Assembly: GCF_028389875.1 (NCBI RefSeq)
Contig: NC_084679.1
Span: forward strand, 1 to 64,000
Origin: Rhea pennata
Lineage: Eukaryota; Chordata; Aves; Rheiformes; Rheidae
Length of the DNA: 64,000 nucleotides
Direction: 5' to 3'
Position 1 is the first letter of the stretch. Each line of letters begins with the position of its first letter. A model generated the notes under the pieces. It was given only the letters and a program-made list of their open reading frames with translations, was not told where the DNA came from and did not search any database. Below are positions 21,361 to 33,379 of the stretch, one piece after another. A program made the translations under genes and the position numbers.

Positions 21361-21718
21361 ACCATCTCTGAAAACCATCTCTTAATTTTACAGTTCGTGC
21401 ACTTTCTCCCTCTCTCTCTTTCTCCCTCTCTTCTTCAGAAACCTTGGCTACTTCAGTATCATTCCCCTAAGATAATAATTTGCAGTCTCATAGCTTTTAA
21501 ACTAGGATCTTTCACAAACATGTGAAGTCACACGCACAGAAACACACGTACGTAGCATACTTGCTGTAAGGCGGACAGACCTTCGTTATACGTCTGTGAT
21601 CTATTATTTCGATCGCTACTAACAGTGAGCCTTCCTAGTCAGGAAGGACGGGCTTTTGTTTGCGGGAGATGGAGACGGCTCTTGGCTGGTTCCACGTGGT
21701 TTTCGCACCTCAGCTTGC

Positions 21719-22031
21719 TTACGTTTTTCTGGTCTCTTCAACTTCAGCCGTGGCAATTCGTCTGAAAGTGTAAGTATTGTATCCTTCCCTTTCTATCTGC
21801 ACACGTAGGATAACAAGACAAAACACAAACAGCCAAAGCAAAACTAAGGTGGATGCAGTTAACGCTATCCACAGGGCAGGAAAGGGTTGCTTAGCCTTCA
21901 GTACTGCCTCTGGGAGGCCGAAATAACAAACAGTCGTTACCAACAGTCACCTTACTTGCCCGTGGCAGAACACCTCCTTCTGCAGCAGTTGCTGGGGATA
22001 TCAGGGGTCTACTGCATTTTTGCTTCCTCAT
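21719..22031 (-). CDS. Small single-pass membrane protein candidate (two exons)
   Basis: ATG at 22031 follows an in-frame stop. Exon 1 (22031-21956, 76 nt) starts MRKQKCSRPLISP and ends CGGGCAA|GTAAGG. Exon 2 starts at 21909 after TTTCGGCCTCCCAG. The join restores the frame (codon AAG) and runs to TAA at 21719, giving 88 residues. An uncharged membrane-spanning stretch (WIALTASTLVLLWLFVFCLV) is followed by a charged tail containing EREGYNTYTFRR. The implied intron is only 46 nt, unusually short for a vertebrate. The stop overlaps a good donor (AAAAC|GTAAGC), so there may be a further exon. Family not recognised. It has no copy in block 2, so conservation cannot be tested here. Confidence 0.42.
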
Positions 22032-22760
22032 TTCATTCACTTCGTCCCTTAGGTATTAATCACAAAAAGACCGCTTGTCCAGCTTTCCTCTCCGTCAGCA
22101 TTTACTATCGTTGGTTCTAGCTCTGTAACAGAGAGAAGCTGGCATTTTACTCTCAATGAAAGGCAACGAAAGCATTTACGCATGTTCTTTTTTTCTCTTT
22201 CCCATGTTCTTCCCCCTTTTTATACTTTTTTTTTTCTTCTCCTCTCCCCTCCTTTCTTAAAGGAAAGGTCTCAATACAGCACTTTACATCATACGTTACA
22301 GGGTAAACTGTTTGGAAACATTCCGTACAGCAATTAGGGCTAGGTTATTAGACAGGCAGGCACATCACCTAATGCTTACCTACACCATCTTCCATGAAGC
22401 CTTGTTTTTATCCTGCTTCAGTACTATCGTTACTGTCCTGTACCCTTTCTCAAACCTTCGCACGCACCCGCTTAACCAACAATTCCCTCCGTCTTTAACT
22501 ACATGGAAGAAGGAAAGCACTTGATGTGCCTGTCTCTGTTTTTGACCTATCACCTTTTCGATTCACCTCCCAGATTCCTCTTAGCTCAGATGCTTGCCTC
22601 ATAGGTGATCACCAAATAGCTGGTTCGCTACCTGTAGCCACTTCTCTTCAAGATGTCCCCTTTTACAGCTCAGCTCTCTTGGCTGCCAACACCTTCTTTG
22701 GGCACCCTCTATCCACATTCATAACAATGGCGCGCGCTGCCTTTCTTGTTCTCTCAGTCC
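22032..22760. other. Unassigned sequence upstream of the membrane-protein candidate
   Basis: Contains a strong pyrimidine tract on the plus strand (22183-22258). No repeat family or RNA gene recognised. On the minus strand this would be the 5' region of the gene at 21719-22031; I see no clear TATA box. Confidence 0.45.
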
Positions 22761-23360
22761 TAACACTGACCCGACCCTAACCCTAACCCTCTAACCCTAA
22801 CCCTCTAATCCCCTAATCTAACCCTAACCATAACATGGCTCTAACCCTAACCCTAAATGGCTCTAACCCTAACCCCAACCATCTAACCCTAACCCCAACC
22901 CCTAACCCTAAACGACCCTAACCCAAACCTTACCCTAACCCTAACCCTAAATGACTCTAACCCTAACCCCTAACCCTAACCCCTAACCCTAACGGCGTTT
23001 CTAACCCTAACCCTAACCCTCTAACCCTAACCCCTAACCCCTAAACCTAACCCCTAACCCTCTAACCCTAACCCTAAACCCTAACCCTAACTCTCTAACC
23101 CTAATCCCTAACTCCTAACCCCTAACGCTAACCCCTAACCCTAACCCTAATGGCGTTTCTAACCCTAACCCTCTAACCCTAACCATAAACCCTAACCCCT
23201 AACCCTAACATTAACCCTAACGGCATTTCTAACCCTAACCCTCTAACCCTAACCCTAACCATAAACCCTAACCCCTAACCCTAACGGCGTTTCTAACCCT
23301 AACCCTAACCCTAACCCCTAACCCTAACCCCCTAACCCTAACCCCCTAACCCTAACCCTG
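22761..23360. repeat. Interstitial degenerate telomere repeat
   Basis: About 600 bp of CCCTAA, CCCCTAA and CCCTCTAA in the same orientation as the terminal array. It is interrupted by ATGGCTCTAACC and by a recurrent CTAACGGCRTTTCTAACC motif. The copy near 23205-23230 (with ACATTAACC before it) matches the terminal array at 4884-4906. This is best read as the proximal part of a former telomere. Confidence 0.93.
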
Positions 23361-25955
23361 ACCTTAACGCCTGACCCCTGACCCTTGACCCCTGATCCCT
23401 GAACCCTGACCCTTGAACCCTGACCCCTGACCTTTAACCCTTGACCCCTGACCCCAGACCCTTGAACCTTGACCCCTGACCTTTGATCCCCGACCTTCGA
23501 CCCTTGAACCCTGACCTTTGACCCCGACCCTCGACCTTTGATCCTGACCCTTGACCCTTGAACCCTGGCTCCCGACCCTTGACCCCCTGACCTTCAACCC
23601 CTGATCCCTGACCTGCGACCCTTGACCTGCGACCCTTGCCCCCTGACCTTTGACCCCGTGACCTTCGACCCCCGACCCCCAACACCCTGACCCTTGATCC
23701 CTGACCCCTGACCTTCGACCCCTGACCTTCAACCCTTGAACCCCGACCCCTGACCTTTGACCCCCGACCTTTGACCCCGACCTTCGACCCCGACCTTCGA
23801 CCTCTGGCCCCTGACCTTTGACCCTTGAACCCCGACCCAGGACCTTCGACCCTGACCTTCGACCCCTGGCCCCGACCCCTGACCCTTGACCCCTGACCCT
23901 TGACCCCTGACCCCTGGTCCATGACATTCAAACCCCTGACCTTTGACCCTTGACCCCTGACCTTCGACCCCCGACCTTCGACCCTTGAACCCCGACCCCT
24001 GACCTTTGACCCCCTGACCTTCGACCCCGACCTTCGACCTCCGGCCCCCGACCTTTGACCCTTGAACCCTGACCCTTGACCCCCGACCTTCGACCCTCGA
24101 CCTTTGACCCCAAACCTTCGGTCCACGACCTTCGACCCCTGACCTTTTGACCCTTGACCCCTGACCTTTGATCCCCGACCTTCGACCTCCGACCTTCGAT
24201 CTCCGGCCCCTGACCTTTGACCCTTGACCCCTGACCTCTGACCCCTGACCTTCGACCCCTGACCTTCGACCCCTGGCCCTTGATCCCTGACCCCTGACCT
24301 TCGACCCCTGACCTTTAACACTTGAACCCCGACCACTGACCTTTGACCCCCTGACCTTTGACCCTTGACTTTTGACCCCAAACCTTCGGTCCATGACCTT
24401 CGACCCCTGACCTTTGACCTTTGACCCCCTGACCTTTGACCCCCGACCTTTGACCCCGACCTTCGACCTCTGGCCCCTGACCTTTGACCCTTGAACCCCG
24501 ACCCCTGACCTTCAACCCCTGGCCCCTGACCTTCGAACCTTAAACCCTGACCCTTGACCCCTGACCTTTGACCCCCGAAGTCTGACACCTTGACCTTTGG
24601 TCCATGACCTTCAACCCCTGACCTTTGACCCTTGACCCCTGACCTTCGACCCTTGAGCCCCAACCCCTGGCCTTCGACCCCTGACCTTCGACCCCTGACC
24701 TTTGACCCTTGACCCCTGACCTTCGACCCCTGACCTTCGACCCTTGAACCCCGACCCCTGACCTTTGACCCCCTGACCTTCGACCCTTGACCATCGACCC
24801 CTGACCTTTGACCCTAGACCCCTGACCTTTGACCCCCGACCTTTGACCCCCAACATCCGACCTTTGACCTCCAGTCCCTGACCTTTGACCCCTGACCTTC
24901 GACCTTTGACCTCCAGTCCCTGACCTTTGACCCCTGACCTTTGACCCCTGACCCATGACCCCTGACCTTTGACCCTTGAACCCAGACCCATGACCTTTGA
25001 CCCCCGACCTTCGACCTCTGACCCCTGACCTTCGACCCCTGACCTTTGACCCCTGACCTTTGAACCTTGACCCCCGACCTTTGACCCATGACCTTTGACC
25101 CTTGAACCATGACCTTCGACCCTTGAGCCCCGATCCCTGGCCTTCGACCCCTGACCTTCGACCCCTGACCTTTGACCCTTGACCCCGGACCTTCGACCTC
25201 TGACCTTCGACCCTTGAACCCCGACCCCTGACCTTTGACCCCCTGACCTTCGACCCCAAACCTTCAACCTCCGGCCCCTGACCTTTGACCCTTGACCCCT
25301 CTGACATTTGACCGTTGACCCCTGACCTTTGATCCCCGACCTTTGACCCCCGACCTTCGACCTTTGACCCTTGACCTTTGACCCCTGACCTTTGACCCCT
25401 GACCTTTGACCCTTGAACCCCGACCCTGACCTTTGACCCCCGACCTTCGACCTCTTACCCCTGACCTTTGAACCTTGACCCCCGATCTTTGACCCATGAC
25501 CTTTGACCCTTGAACCATGACCTTCGACCCTTGAGCCCCGACCCCTGGCCTTTGACCCCTGACCTTTGACCCTTGACCCCTGACCGTCGACCCCTGACCT
25601 TCGACCCTTGAACCCCGACCCCTGACCTTTGACCCCCTGACCTTCGACCCCAACCTTCGACCTCCGGCCCCTGACCTTTGACCCTTGACCCCTCTGACCT
25701 TTGACCCTTGACCCCTGACCTTTGACCCCCGACCTTTGACCCCCGACCTCCGACCTTCGACCTCCGGCCCCTGACCTTTGACCCCTGACCTTTGACCCCC
25801 TGACCTTTGACCCTTGAACCCCGACCCCTGACCTTTGACCCCCGACCTTCGACCTCTGACCCCTGACCTTTGAACCTTGACCCCCGAGCTTTGACCCATG
25901 ACCTTTGACCCTTGAACCATGACCTTCGACCCCTGGCCCCTGACCCTTGACCCTC
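23361..25955. repeat. 7-bp-period TGACCYY array (nuclear-receptor half-site lattice)
   Basis: About 2.6 kb of heptamers TGACCCC, TGACCTT, CGACCCC, CGACCTT and TGAACCC. On the minus strand these read GGGGTCA and AAGGTCA: the AGGTCA-type nuclear-receptor half-site plus one base, i.e. direct repeats with 1-bp spacing (DR1). The composite TGACCTTTGACCC, a textbook DR1/HNF4-type site, recurs throughout. At 7 bp per unit there are about 370 half-site positions, many with a C-to-T or A variant. Glycine/serine/lysine-rich minus-strand open frames up to 448 codons are translations of the heptamer. Confidence 0.93.
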
Positions 25956-26840
25956 ACTGCTAACCTTCTAACCCTGGCCCTGACTCTAACCCCTAACTGT
26001 GACCCCTAAGCCCCCTGATCCTAAGCCTGTAATCCTGGATGTGTCTGCCTTTCTGACTGTATCCCTGGCTGTATGACCCTGACCTCTAACCTCTAATCAC
26101 TCATCTTTAGCTGCTGACCTGGGGCTGACCTCTCTACTCCTAACCTCTGAACCTTGACCCTGTAGCCTGTGACGCTGAATGGTAGTGACTGTATCCCTAT
26201 ACTGTGGCTGTCACCTGGACCCTCATCTGGATGTGGACCTGGGCCTGGAGCTGTAACTCTGGATTCCTGGCCTGTAACCGTAAGCTCTAACTGTGACTGC
26301 AAACCTGACCCTAATGCTAAGGCTGTAACTGTAATTGTAGCCCCTAGCCCTGTGACCCCCAGCTCTGTGACCCTGTAGGGTGGACTGTTTGGCTGAAACT
26401 GTTGCTGCAATGTCTCTGCCTTGCCTGGGTGTGTGACCCCTGACTGTGGTGTAGGTTTGCCTCTACGGCTGGGCCTGGCCTGAGCTGCTGGATCTGCAGG
26501 AGGAGGTGTGGAACTGTTAGCTGTGCCTTGTGCCTGTGGTGCTGCTGGTGCTGGTCCTGGCCTGACGTCTTCTGGCTGTGAGTCCCCAGCTGTGGTGCTG
26601 CTGTGTCCTCTGGCTGTGATCTGCTGGTCCTGTGGCTACTGTTGTGATGTCTGACTGCTGGGTCTGTTAATGCTGCTGGCTCTGGCCTGTGGTTCCTTGC
26701 TGTTCCCTTATGCTGTGGGCTGTGGTCCTCTGTTGCCTCCTCCTCTGAGCTGTTTGATTGTGGTGGATGCTCTGTGCTGAGATTTCTGCTGGTGGTGTTG
26801 GGTGGTTTGGATGCTTGATTGTGCTGCATATAGGTGTTAG
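25956..26840. other. TG/CTG-rich degenerate sequence
   Basis: The heptamer array decays into CTGTGACCC and CTGTAACTCTGGA-type motifs, then into GCTGCTGGT/CTGTGG-rich sequence. No fixed period, recognised gene or RNA. The minus-strand 196-codon open frame reaching 26934 is Ser/Thr/His/Gln-rich and compositional. Confidence 0.55.
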
Positions 26841-26935
26841 GTGCTGTATGTAAGAGGAAAATGAGGGAGAGGGAGGAAGGGATTAGGGAAATATGGGGGG
26901 GAGGGGAAGAAAGAAAGGGGGGGAGGGGAAGCAAA
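26841..26935 (+). repeat. Purine-rich tract before block 2
   Basis: GAGGGAGAGGGAGGAAGG and G-run sequence, the counterpart in position and composition of 5180-5265 beside the terminal telomere. Confidence 0.75.
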
Positions 26936-27406
26936 AAAAAAGTCCCCCAGCTGTTTGGTGTTTTTTTTTAATAAAAAAAAATATAATTCAGAATGCTAAC
27001 TACAACCTAGAGGCAAAAAGAAAAGCATACAACATTAGACCCATCCAACTACCAAACAACTGCCCACTCACACTCACTACAGCCATCCATCCCCTGAGCT
27101 AACGTAACTATCTGCTACCGTTCTTCTTAAAGGTAACGCTGCATTGGAATGACCACAAAGCCCCCCAAACTGGAAATTCTAACTAATAGTAAGTAAATAA
27201 ATAAATACCTCTACCTCTTATTAACCCCCCCCCCCCCAGTAACTAGGATAGCTGCATTACTATATTCTACCCACTACCATAACTACATCCACAGGCAAGG
27301 CAGCTCCAAACAAAGACACAGACGTACATACAGACACAAACACGCACCCTAGCATAGAAAAAGGGCAGCGAAGACAATGTTGCCGGCCGGTAAGACCTAT
27401 GACACT

Positions 27407-29478
27407 ACAGTTGTGCAGCTCAGCTGCTCTGGACAATTCCAGAAAAGAGGGGGAAAGGCCACCGCTCACAATGGAAAGGAGCCGGCAAAGCCGGGAACGC
27501 CGAGGAAGAAGAGGCTCGCAAGAAAGACCCGAGCCCGTGACAATGCAGGGAAGAGAACCCTGAAAGGGCACCACAAAGATGCGGAACAAGAGCGGCCTCG
27601 GAAGAGGAGCGGACGGCCAGGCCGCGACCGTGGCCTCCGAGACAATCGGCCGTGACGCGAAGCCGGAGCGACGGACCGCCCCTTTTAATAGGCCGCACGG
27701 AATGAAACGAGATTCCCTTGGCGCGATGCCGATGACTCGTGCCCGGCAAAGGGCAACGGATGCCTGCCACGCTACTCCTACACAGCGTGGGCTGTGCTCC
27801 CTGAGCACAAAGAACAAGAGCGACGTCAAGACCTCAGCAAAACAGAACACAGCCACAACACACAGACGACACCCGAACACAGACGACACCCTGGAGCTGC
27901 CCGGCCTAGCACACCCTCACTTTCTGCCACACACACACCCCACCATCTCTAGCTCACACACAGCACTCATCCTGAGGAGCCCTCCACACTACAATGAATG
28001 TCAGCACACGTGCACACGCACACACACGCACTGAGCCAACACACCCCAACACCCTTTGCCCTTCAGCTTAGCTTTTAGAGTGCAGAGCCTGCGCGTCATC
28101 ATCTGTCCTCAGGAGGCACCCGCAACAGCGGCCACATCCTCTCCGGTCTTCCTTCGATCACCGCGTTTGCCTCCAACACCTGCCAAACCACAGCACAAGC
28201 AGTCACCTCTGTGCCAGTCAGCTCCTACCTTATCCGCAACAACACCCTTTCCCAAAGCACCACAGATGCTCTGCTCACCTTCACTACAACACTTCCAAAC
28301 CCCAACACTGCGGCTGGATGGGCCACCCGCAGCATCTGGAAGAAACAAAAAACAAAATTGCTCTTCACCCAGATGGCGCTCGCCAGCCCCGTGATGCCAG
28401 GCACCAAGCTGCTTCCCTGCGATCCGCAGGCATGCCTCGGAAAGGCCTGCACAGTACCTGCAAAAAAGCAGGGCAAGAGACATCATCGAGGGGCAGCCCA
28501 ACACCACCCACCACACAATAACATTCTGACACAAACAAGATATGCTCTCACCTGCTCAGGCTCTTGCCAGCACTCGACTTCTCTCCGCAGCTTTCTGCAA
28601 AACCTGCAAGCACAGAGCAATCGTGCACTGAGGTGATGTGTGCAAGACCACAGCCCACCTGCATCAAGCATTTGTGCCCACACCTTTACCCGCTCCTATA
28701 ACCCCTGCTGACTGCCATGCTACGGTCACAGTGCCAAGGCCTGTCCGTAAAACGAGAACGGCGGTGTGCGACACGGACGGCGCCAACAGGACAACAGCCC
28801 ACAACACACAGACGACACCCGAACACAGACGACACCCTGGAGCTGCCCGGCCTAGCACACCCTCACTTTCTGCCACACACACACCCCACCATCTCTAGCT
28901 CACACACAGCACTCATCCTGAGGAGCCCTCCACACTACAATGAATGTCAGCATATATTCTATTCTATATATATCCTATATAGCCTCCGCTTCATCTCTTG
29001 GACCGACGCTCACCTTGCTGTATTCTGCCTGGGTGCGAGCAATCTGGCCTCCGCATCGCTCCTCATCTACAAGTACAAAGCAAGAATTGATCCAGGAACC
29101 GTAGCACACCACCACCCCATTTCCAACAACAAACCCCTAGATCACCTTCTAAGACCATGCCCCTTTCTTCCTCCGTCTCCCTTCGGCCCACTGGGATTGC
29201 TGCTCTGCACCTGAACCTAAGAGTGGATATGCCTCTCACTTCCTTCATCTCCCTTGGGCACATGGGCTGCTGCAGCACATCTGCAAAACAGCATAAAGGG
29301 GAGCACACAGGCTGGCGGATCAATGTTCTGAGCCATCCCTGCCACACTCTACATCCTACCATTCCTAACACCCACAGGCAAGGCAGCTCCAGTCCCAAAC
29401 GGACAGACACAAATATAAAGCAGAGTCCTACACAAAAAGAAACACACAACTTTGCTAGCCAGAAAGTCCTAGGATGCC
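27407..29478. repeat. ~1.85 kb-family unit U1/U2 of block 2
   Basis: Single unit standing for both U1 and U2 of block 1. Its second half follows U2 rather than U1. It is lengthened by the 152-bp insertion and adjacent AT-rich sequence. Confidence 0.85.
28801..28980. repeat. Locally templated 152-bp insertion plus AT-rich filler
   Basis: 28801-28952 is an exact copy, by eye, of 27855-28006 (same strand, 946 bp away). It is followed by about 28 bp of TATATTCTATTCTATATATA-type filler before the normal unit sequence resumes at AGCCTCCGCTTC. Block 1 U2 has a direct GGCCCTACATTGGCTCCGC junction here. Confidence 0.88.
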
Positions 29479-31307
29479 ACAGCTGTGCAGCTCTGGACAA
29501 GTCCACAAGAGAGTCAAATACCAGCGTCCGTGATGCAAAGGTGCCGACAAAGGCAGGAGAGTTGATGCCAAAGCAGCCGGCCACGGAAGACCCCAAGCTG
29601 TGGCTGTACAGGGAAGAGACCCCTGAAAGGGTGCCAGTAAGATGCAAAACAAGAGCGGTCCCAGAAGACGAGAGCTGACAAGGCCTCGATGACAACCACG
29701 GAAATGATTGGCCGCAAATGACCGGGATGCAGAGCTGGAGCGACGGACCGCCCCTTTTAGCTGGCCACACAGAATGAGACAGGATCCCTTGGCAGGATGT
29801 TGATGAGTCACGCCAGGCAAAAGACAATGGATGCCTATCGCTCGCTCTACTGCTGCACAGTATGGGCCGTGCTCCTTGAGCACAAAGAACAAGAGTGACA
29901 TCAAGACCTGAGAAAAAAAAGGTATCACAGCTACACACAACACAGACACAAGCTGCAGCTGCCCTGCCTAGTGCACCCTCGCTTTCTCCCGTACACCCTC
30001 TGCGGCACTTGCCTCACACAGGAATCGCCAGAAGAACCCTCCGCACTACACTGAATGTCAGTGTGCACATATACACCCCACACGCACTCTTGGCCCCTCA
30101 ATTTCGTTTTTGGAGTACTGCGAGTCACCGTCTGTCCTCAGGAGTCATCCTCGATAACGGTCGCATCCTCTCCGATCTTCCTTTGGTCGCCACGTTCGCC
30201 TTCGTCGCTCGCCAAACTGGAGCACGAGCGGTCGCCCCCGTGCCGGTCGGCTCCGGCCTCTTCTGCGACGGCACCCTCCCCGCAATAGTTAAAATTGCTC
30301 TGTTCACCTGCACCGCACTGATTCTACGCTCCATCGTGGCTGTGAGAACACCCATGGCACCTGGAAAAAAACGAGACAACAAAAGTACTCTTCTGCTAGG
30401 CGGCATCGACTTAGCTCTAGAACTGTCACACCATTATACTCACCCATTCTACCTAATCTCAAACACTCAAACATTCCTGGGAAAAGCCCACACAGTACCT
30501 CGAAAAGAAAAGAAAAAAATAAATTACTGACCAGCAGCCTGGCATTACCCGACCGGACAGGGGAACTCCAGCCTGACAAGTGCCCCCTCTCACCTGCTCA
30601 GCCTTCTTGTTGCCGCTCACATTCTCCTCTCCACAACTTCCTGCAAAACCAGAGAAAAGACTACACCTGGAAGTGATGCCAAAAACCACACACCATCTGC
30701 AACCATACCTCACTATAACACTTACCTGCTCCGCTTGCCCATCCTGACTGCCAGGCTATGGGTTGCCATGCCAAGGCATGCCACACACCTGTAAAATCAG
30801 AACAGCAGTGGGCAACGGGGACAGCATCGCCAAGACAACGGCTCCATACTAGGTTCCGCATCCTCCCTCGGACTGATGCTCGCCTCGCCACGCTCCTCCC
30901 AGAGGAGAGGGACCCTCGCTGCACATTGCTCCACACCTACAAGCACAAAGCAAAAGTTAACAAGGGAACCGTTGACCACACTGCTCTCCTTCCAAAAACA
31001 ACTCTAGCTCATCTTCTTATAGCACAACCCTTTCTTCCTCCATCTCTCTTCAGCCCGCTGGGAAAGCCGCTGCATATCTGCCAAAAATCAAAGCAGAGCA
31101 CAAGGAGGCCAACCGATCACCGCTCCGGTCCGTCACCGGCACGCTCTGCACACTACCGTTGCTAACACCCACATGCAAGGCAGCTCCAGCACTAAACAGA
31201 CAGATATGAAACATTAGACACAAACATGCAGGAAAGCCCTACGCAAAAAGAACTACTCTCACACATAAGATGCTGTGGGTTAGAAAGCTCTACAACATCA
31301 CAACCGC
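29479..31307. repeat. ~1.83 kb-family unit U3 of block 2
   Basis: Direct counterpart of 10681-12518 with the same landmark order and conserved minus-strand splice-like sites, including the ACAG|...|GTAAGTG segment near 30726-30788. Confidence 0.85.
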
Positions 31308-32410
31308 ACAGCTCTGATGCTCTGCACAAGACCAGAAAGGAACCAAGTGCCACCACTTCCGGTGGCGAGAGCTCTGGCAAAGCCAGAAAGATCGACGCGA
31401 GAAAGGTCGGCGAGAAAGATCCGATGCGGTGATGACGCAGGGAAGAAAACCCTGAAAGGACGCCACAAAGACGCAAAACAAGAGCGGCCGATGCTGCCTC
31501 GACAATGGCAAAGAGGATTGGCCGCAAACGGCTACGATGCAAAGCTGGAGTGACGGACGGCCCCTTTTAGCTGGCCACACGGAATGAGAGGCGATCTGTC
31601 GCCGTGATGCCGATGAGTCACGCCAGGCAAAAGACAATGGATGCCTACCACACTACTGCTGCGCAGTGTGGACTATGCTCCTTGAGCACAAAGGACAAAA
31701 GCAACATCAAGAACGGAACAAAAGGTAGCAGAGCTAAAACACACAACACAAACTACACAGGAACATAGACATAGGCTGGAGCTGCCTGACTAGCTCACTC
31801 TTGTTTCCTCCCATCCACCCTCCGCCGCACCTGCCTCACACACAGCACGCACCAGAAGAGCCCTCCACACTGCACTGAATGTCAGCGGGCACACACACAC
31901 ACACACACAGCCAAGACAGGCCAACACTCTTTGCCCCTCAACTTAGCTTTTGGAGTTCTCAGGGTCGCTATCTGTACTGAAGGAACATCCGCAATGGCAG
32001 CTACACGCTCTCTGGTCTTCCTTCAGTCACCACATTCACCTTCATCACCTGCCAAATTGGAACACGAGTGGTCACCCCCATGACAGCTGGCTCCGGTCTC
32101 GTCCGCAAGAGCGCCCTCCGCCAAAGTGCTGTGCGTGCCGCTCACCTGTGCCACGCCGATTCCGAGCTCCCACAACTTCTCTGCGGTGACGTCCACAGTA
32201 CCTGGAAAACCAACACAACAAATTACTATGCTGCCAGGCAGTGCTGACCAGCCCTAGAACAACTGAAACACCAGTACGATCACCTGTTCTGCCTCACCAG
32301 AAATGCTCAGCCATTTCTTGGAAGGGCCACACAGTACCTGAAAAAACAAAGCGGGCAGCCCCTAAAGCCAGAGTAAGGGTCAGAAGCACAGCCGCGAAAC
32401 AGTATGCGGC
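31308..32410. repeat. ~1.85 kb-family unit U4 of block 2
   Basis: Counterpart of 12519-13620. It has gained a (CA)n expansion at 31892-31910 and lost many CpGs. Contains the conserved micro-exon-like segment at 32146-32201. Confidence 0.82.
32146..32201 (-). other. Micro-exon-like segment, U4 of block 2 (56 bp)
   Basis: Minus strand: TTGGTTTTCCAG acceptor, GTACTGTGGACGTC..., ending GTGGCACAG with a GTGAGCG donor. Same length and splice sites as 13352-13407, with three amino-acid changes in the TVDITAEKLRELGIGMAQ frame and no stop. Confidence 0.42.
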
Positions 32411-32593
32411 AGTGCATTCAGGGGCACAAATATAAGAAAGGTGCTGGAAGGCAACACTGCCAATCGCTTGCTGCTGGTCCAGAAGAGTCCAGCAGTTTCT
32501 TCCTGCTCAGCCCTAATGCTTGGGTAGGAAAAGAGGGGAGTTGATTAGCTATATATAGGTTGATTTGTGAGCTCTTGAAGCACGTATGCTTAC

Positions 32594-33099
32594 TTATGCG
32601 GGGGTTGTGTTTCCAATGAGATGACTACATTTCTCATCATACTGCAGTGGTAGGGAGGAAGGGTGCTTCCTTCTCTCTTCATATAAAGTCTACACTCTTC
32701 TACAAGTCTACATACTACAAGAATCTCAAACAGTATCTCCCTGATAGGGCTGACAATATTTCTGAGGAGCAGCAAAACATCCAGCAAGTAAGCCGTCAGA
32801 CTAGCTGATGAGAGCAACAGCTCACATACATCTGAATTACTGGAGATGCTACACAACACACCACCACCTAGGCTGTGAAAGAAGGAGAAAATGCTTTTTG
32901 AGAACCTCTGCTGTCTCCTTTTGCCTGCAGTCCAAAAGAGCAGCAAATAATTTCTCAGGTCTCATCATCTGGGAAGAACCCAGTGATGAAGTTGGGACTC
33001 TTCCACAATAAACACAGAACCACCAGAACCCAATAATGACACTTAACAGAAGAAATACCTGGAGACCTGGAATTCCTTTTCCACTGCTGAGCATGCCAT
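32594..33099 (-). CDS. Two-exon protein candidate, block 2 copy
   Basis: Exon 1 is 33099-33059 (41 nt, MACSAVEKEFQVS), donor CTCCAG|GTATTT. Exon 2 is 32872-32594 (279 nt) after CCTTCTTTCACAG, ending CATAA before GTAAGC. Start codon, both splice sites, both exon lengths and the frame match the block 1 copy at 13801-14306; there is no frameshift or stop. Differences are scattered substitutions, many at CpG positions. Family not recognised. The maintained frame over ~106 residues between two diverged copies is the main argument that this is, or recently was, a real gene. Confidence 0.52.
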
Positions 33100-33379
33100 T
33101 CCAAAATACTGACCAGAGAGAAAAAACGTGGGGTACGAGTGGTTTTCTGTCGTACTTGCGTCTCTGCATTCAGCCGTCCCATTGCTCTTACTTTAAGACA
33201 TAACCCTTGCTATTCTAAATGCAGCAATAAATTTTTGCAGGCAGTTTTATTTCCTCAAATACTGTTATTTACAGCATTTGTTATTTTAAGGCAATTCCAG
33301 AACATCACTCCCATGAGAGAGCAAAGCCAGAATGCTCTTCCTGGGCTGAGAGCCTGCCTTTATGTAACTCTAGGCCTGC

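Noticed and set aside
23434-25957. Very long minus-strand open frames (up to 448 codons) rich in Gly, Ser, Lys, Val, Gln and Arg
   Set aside because: They are direct translations of the 7-bp repeat, open in several frames at once, with no start context or domain.
26344-26934. 196-codon minus-strand open frame rich in Ser, His and Gln
   Set aside because: Low-complexity CTG/TGG-rich sequence; no start or splice support.
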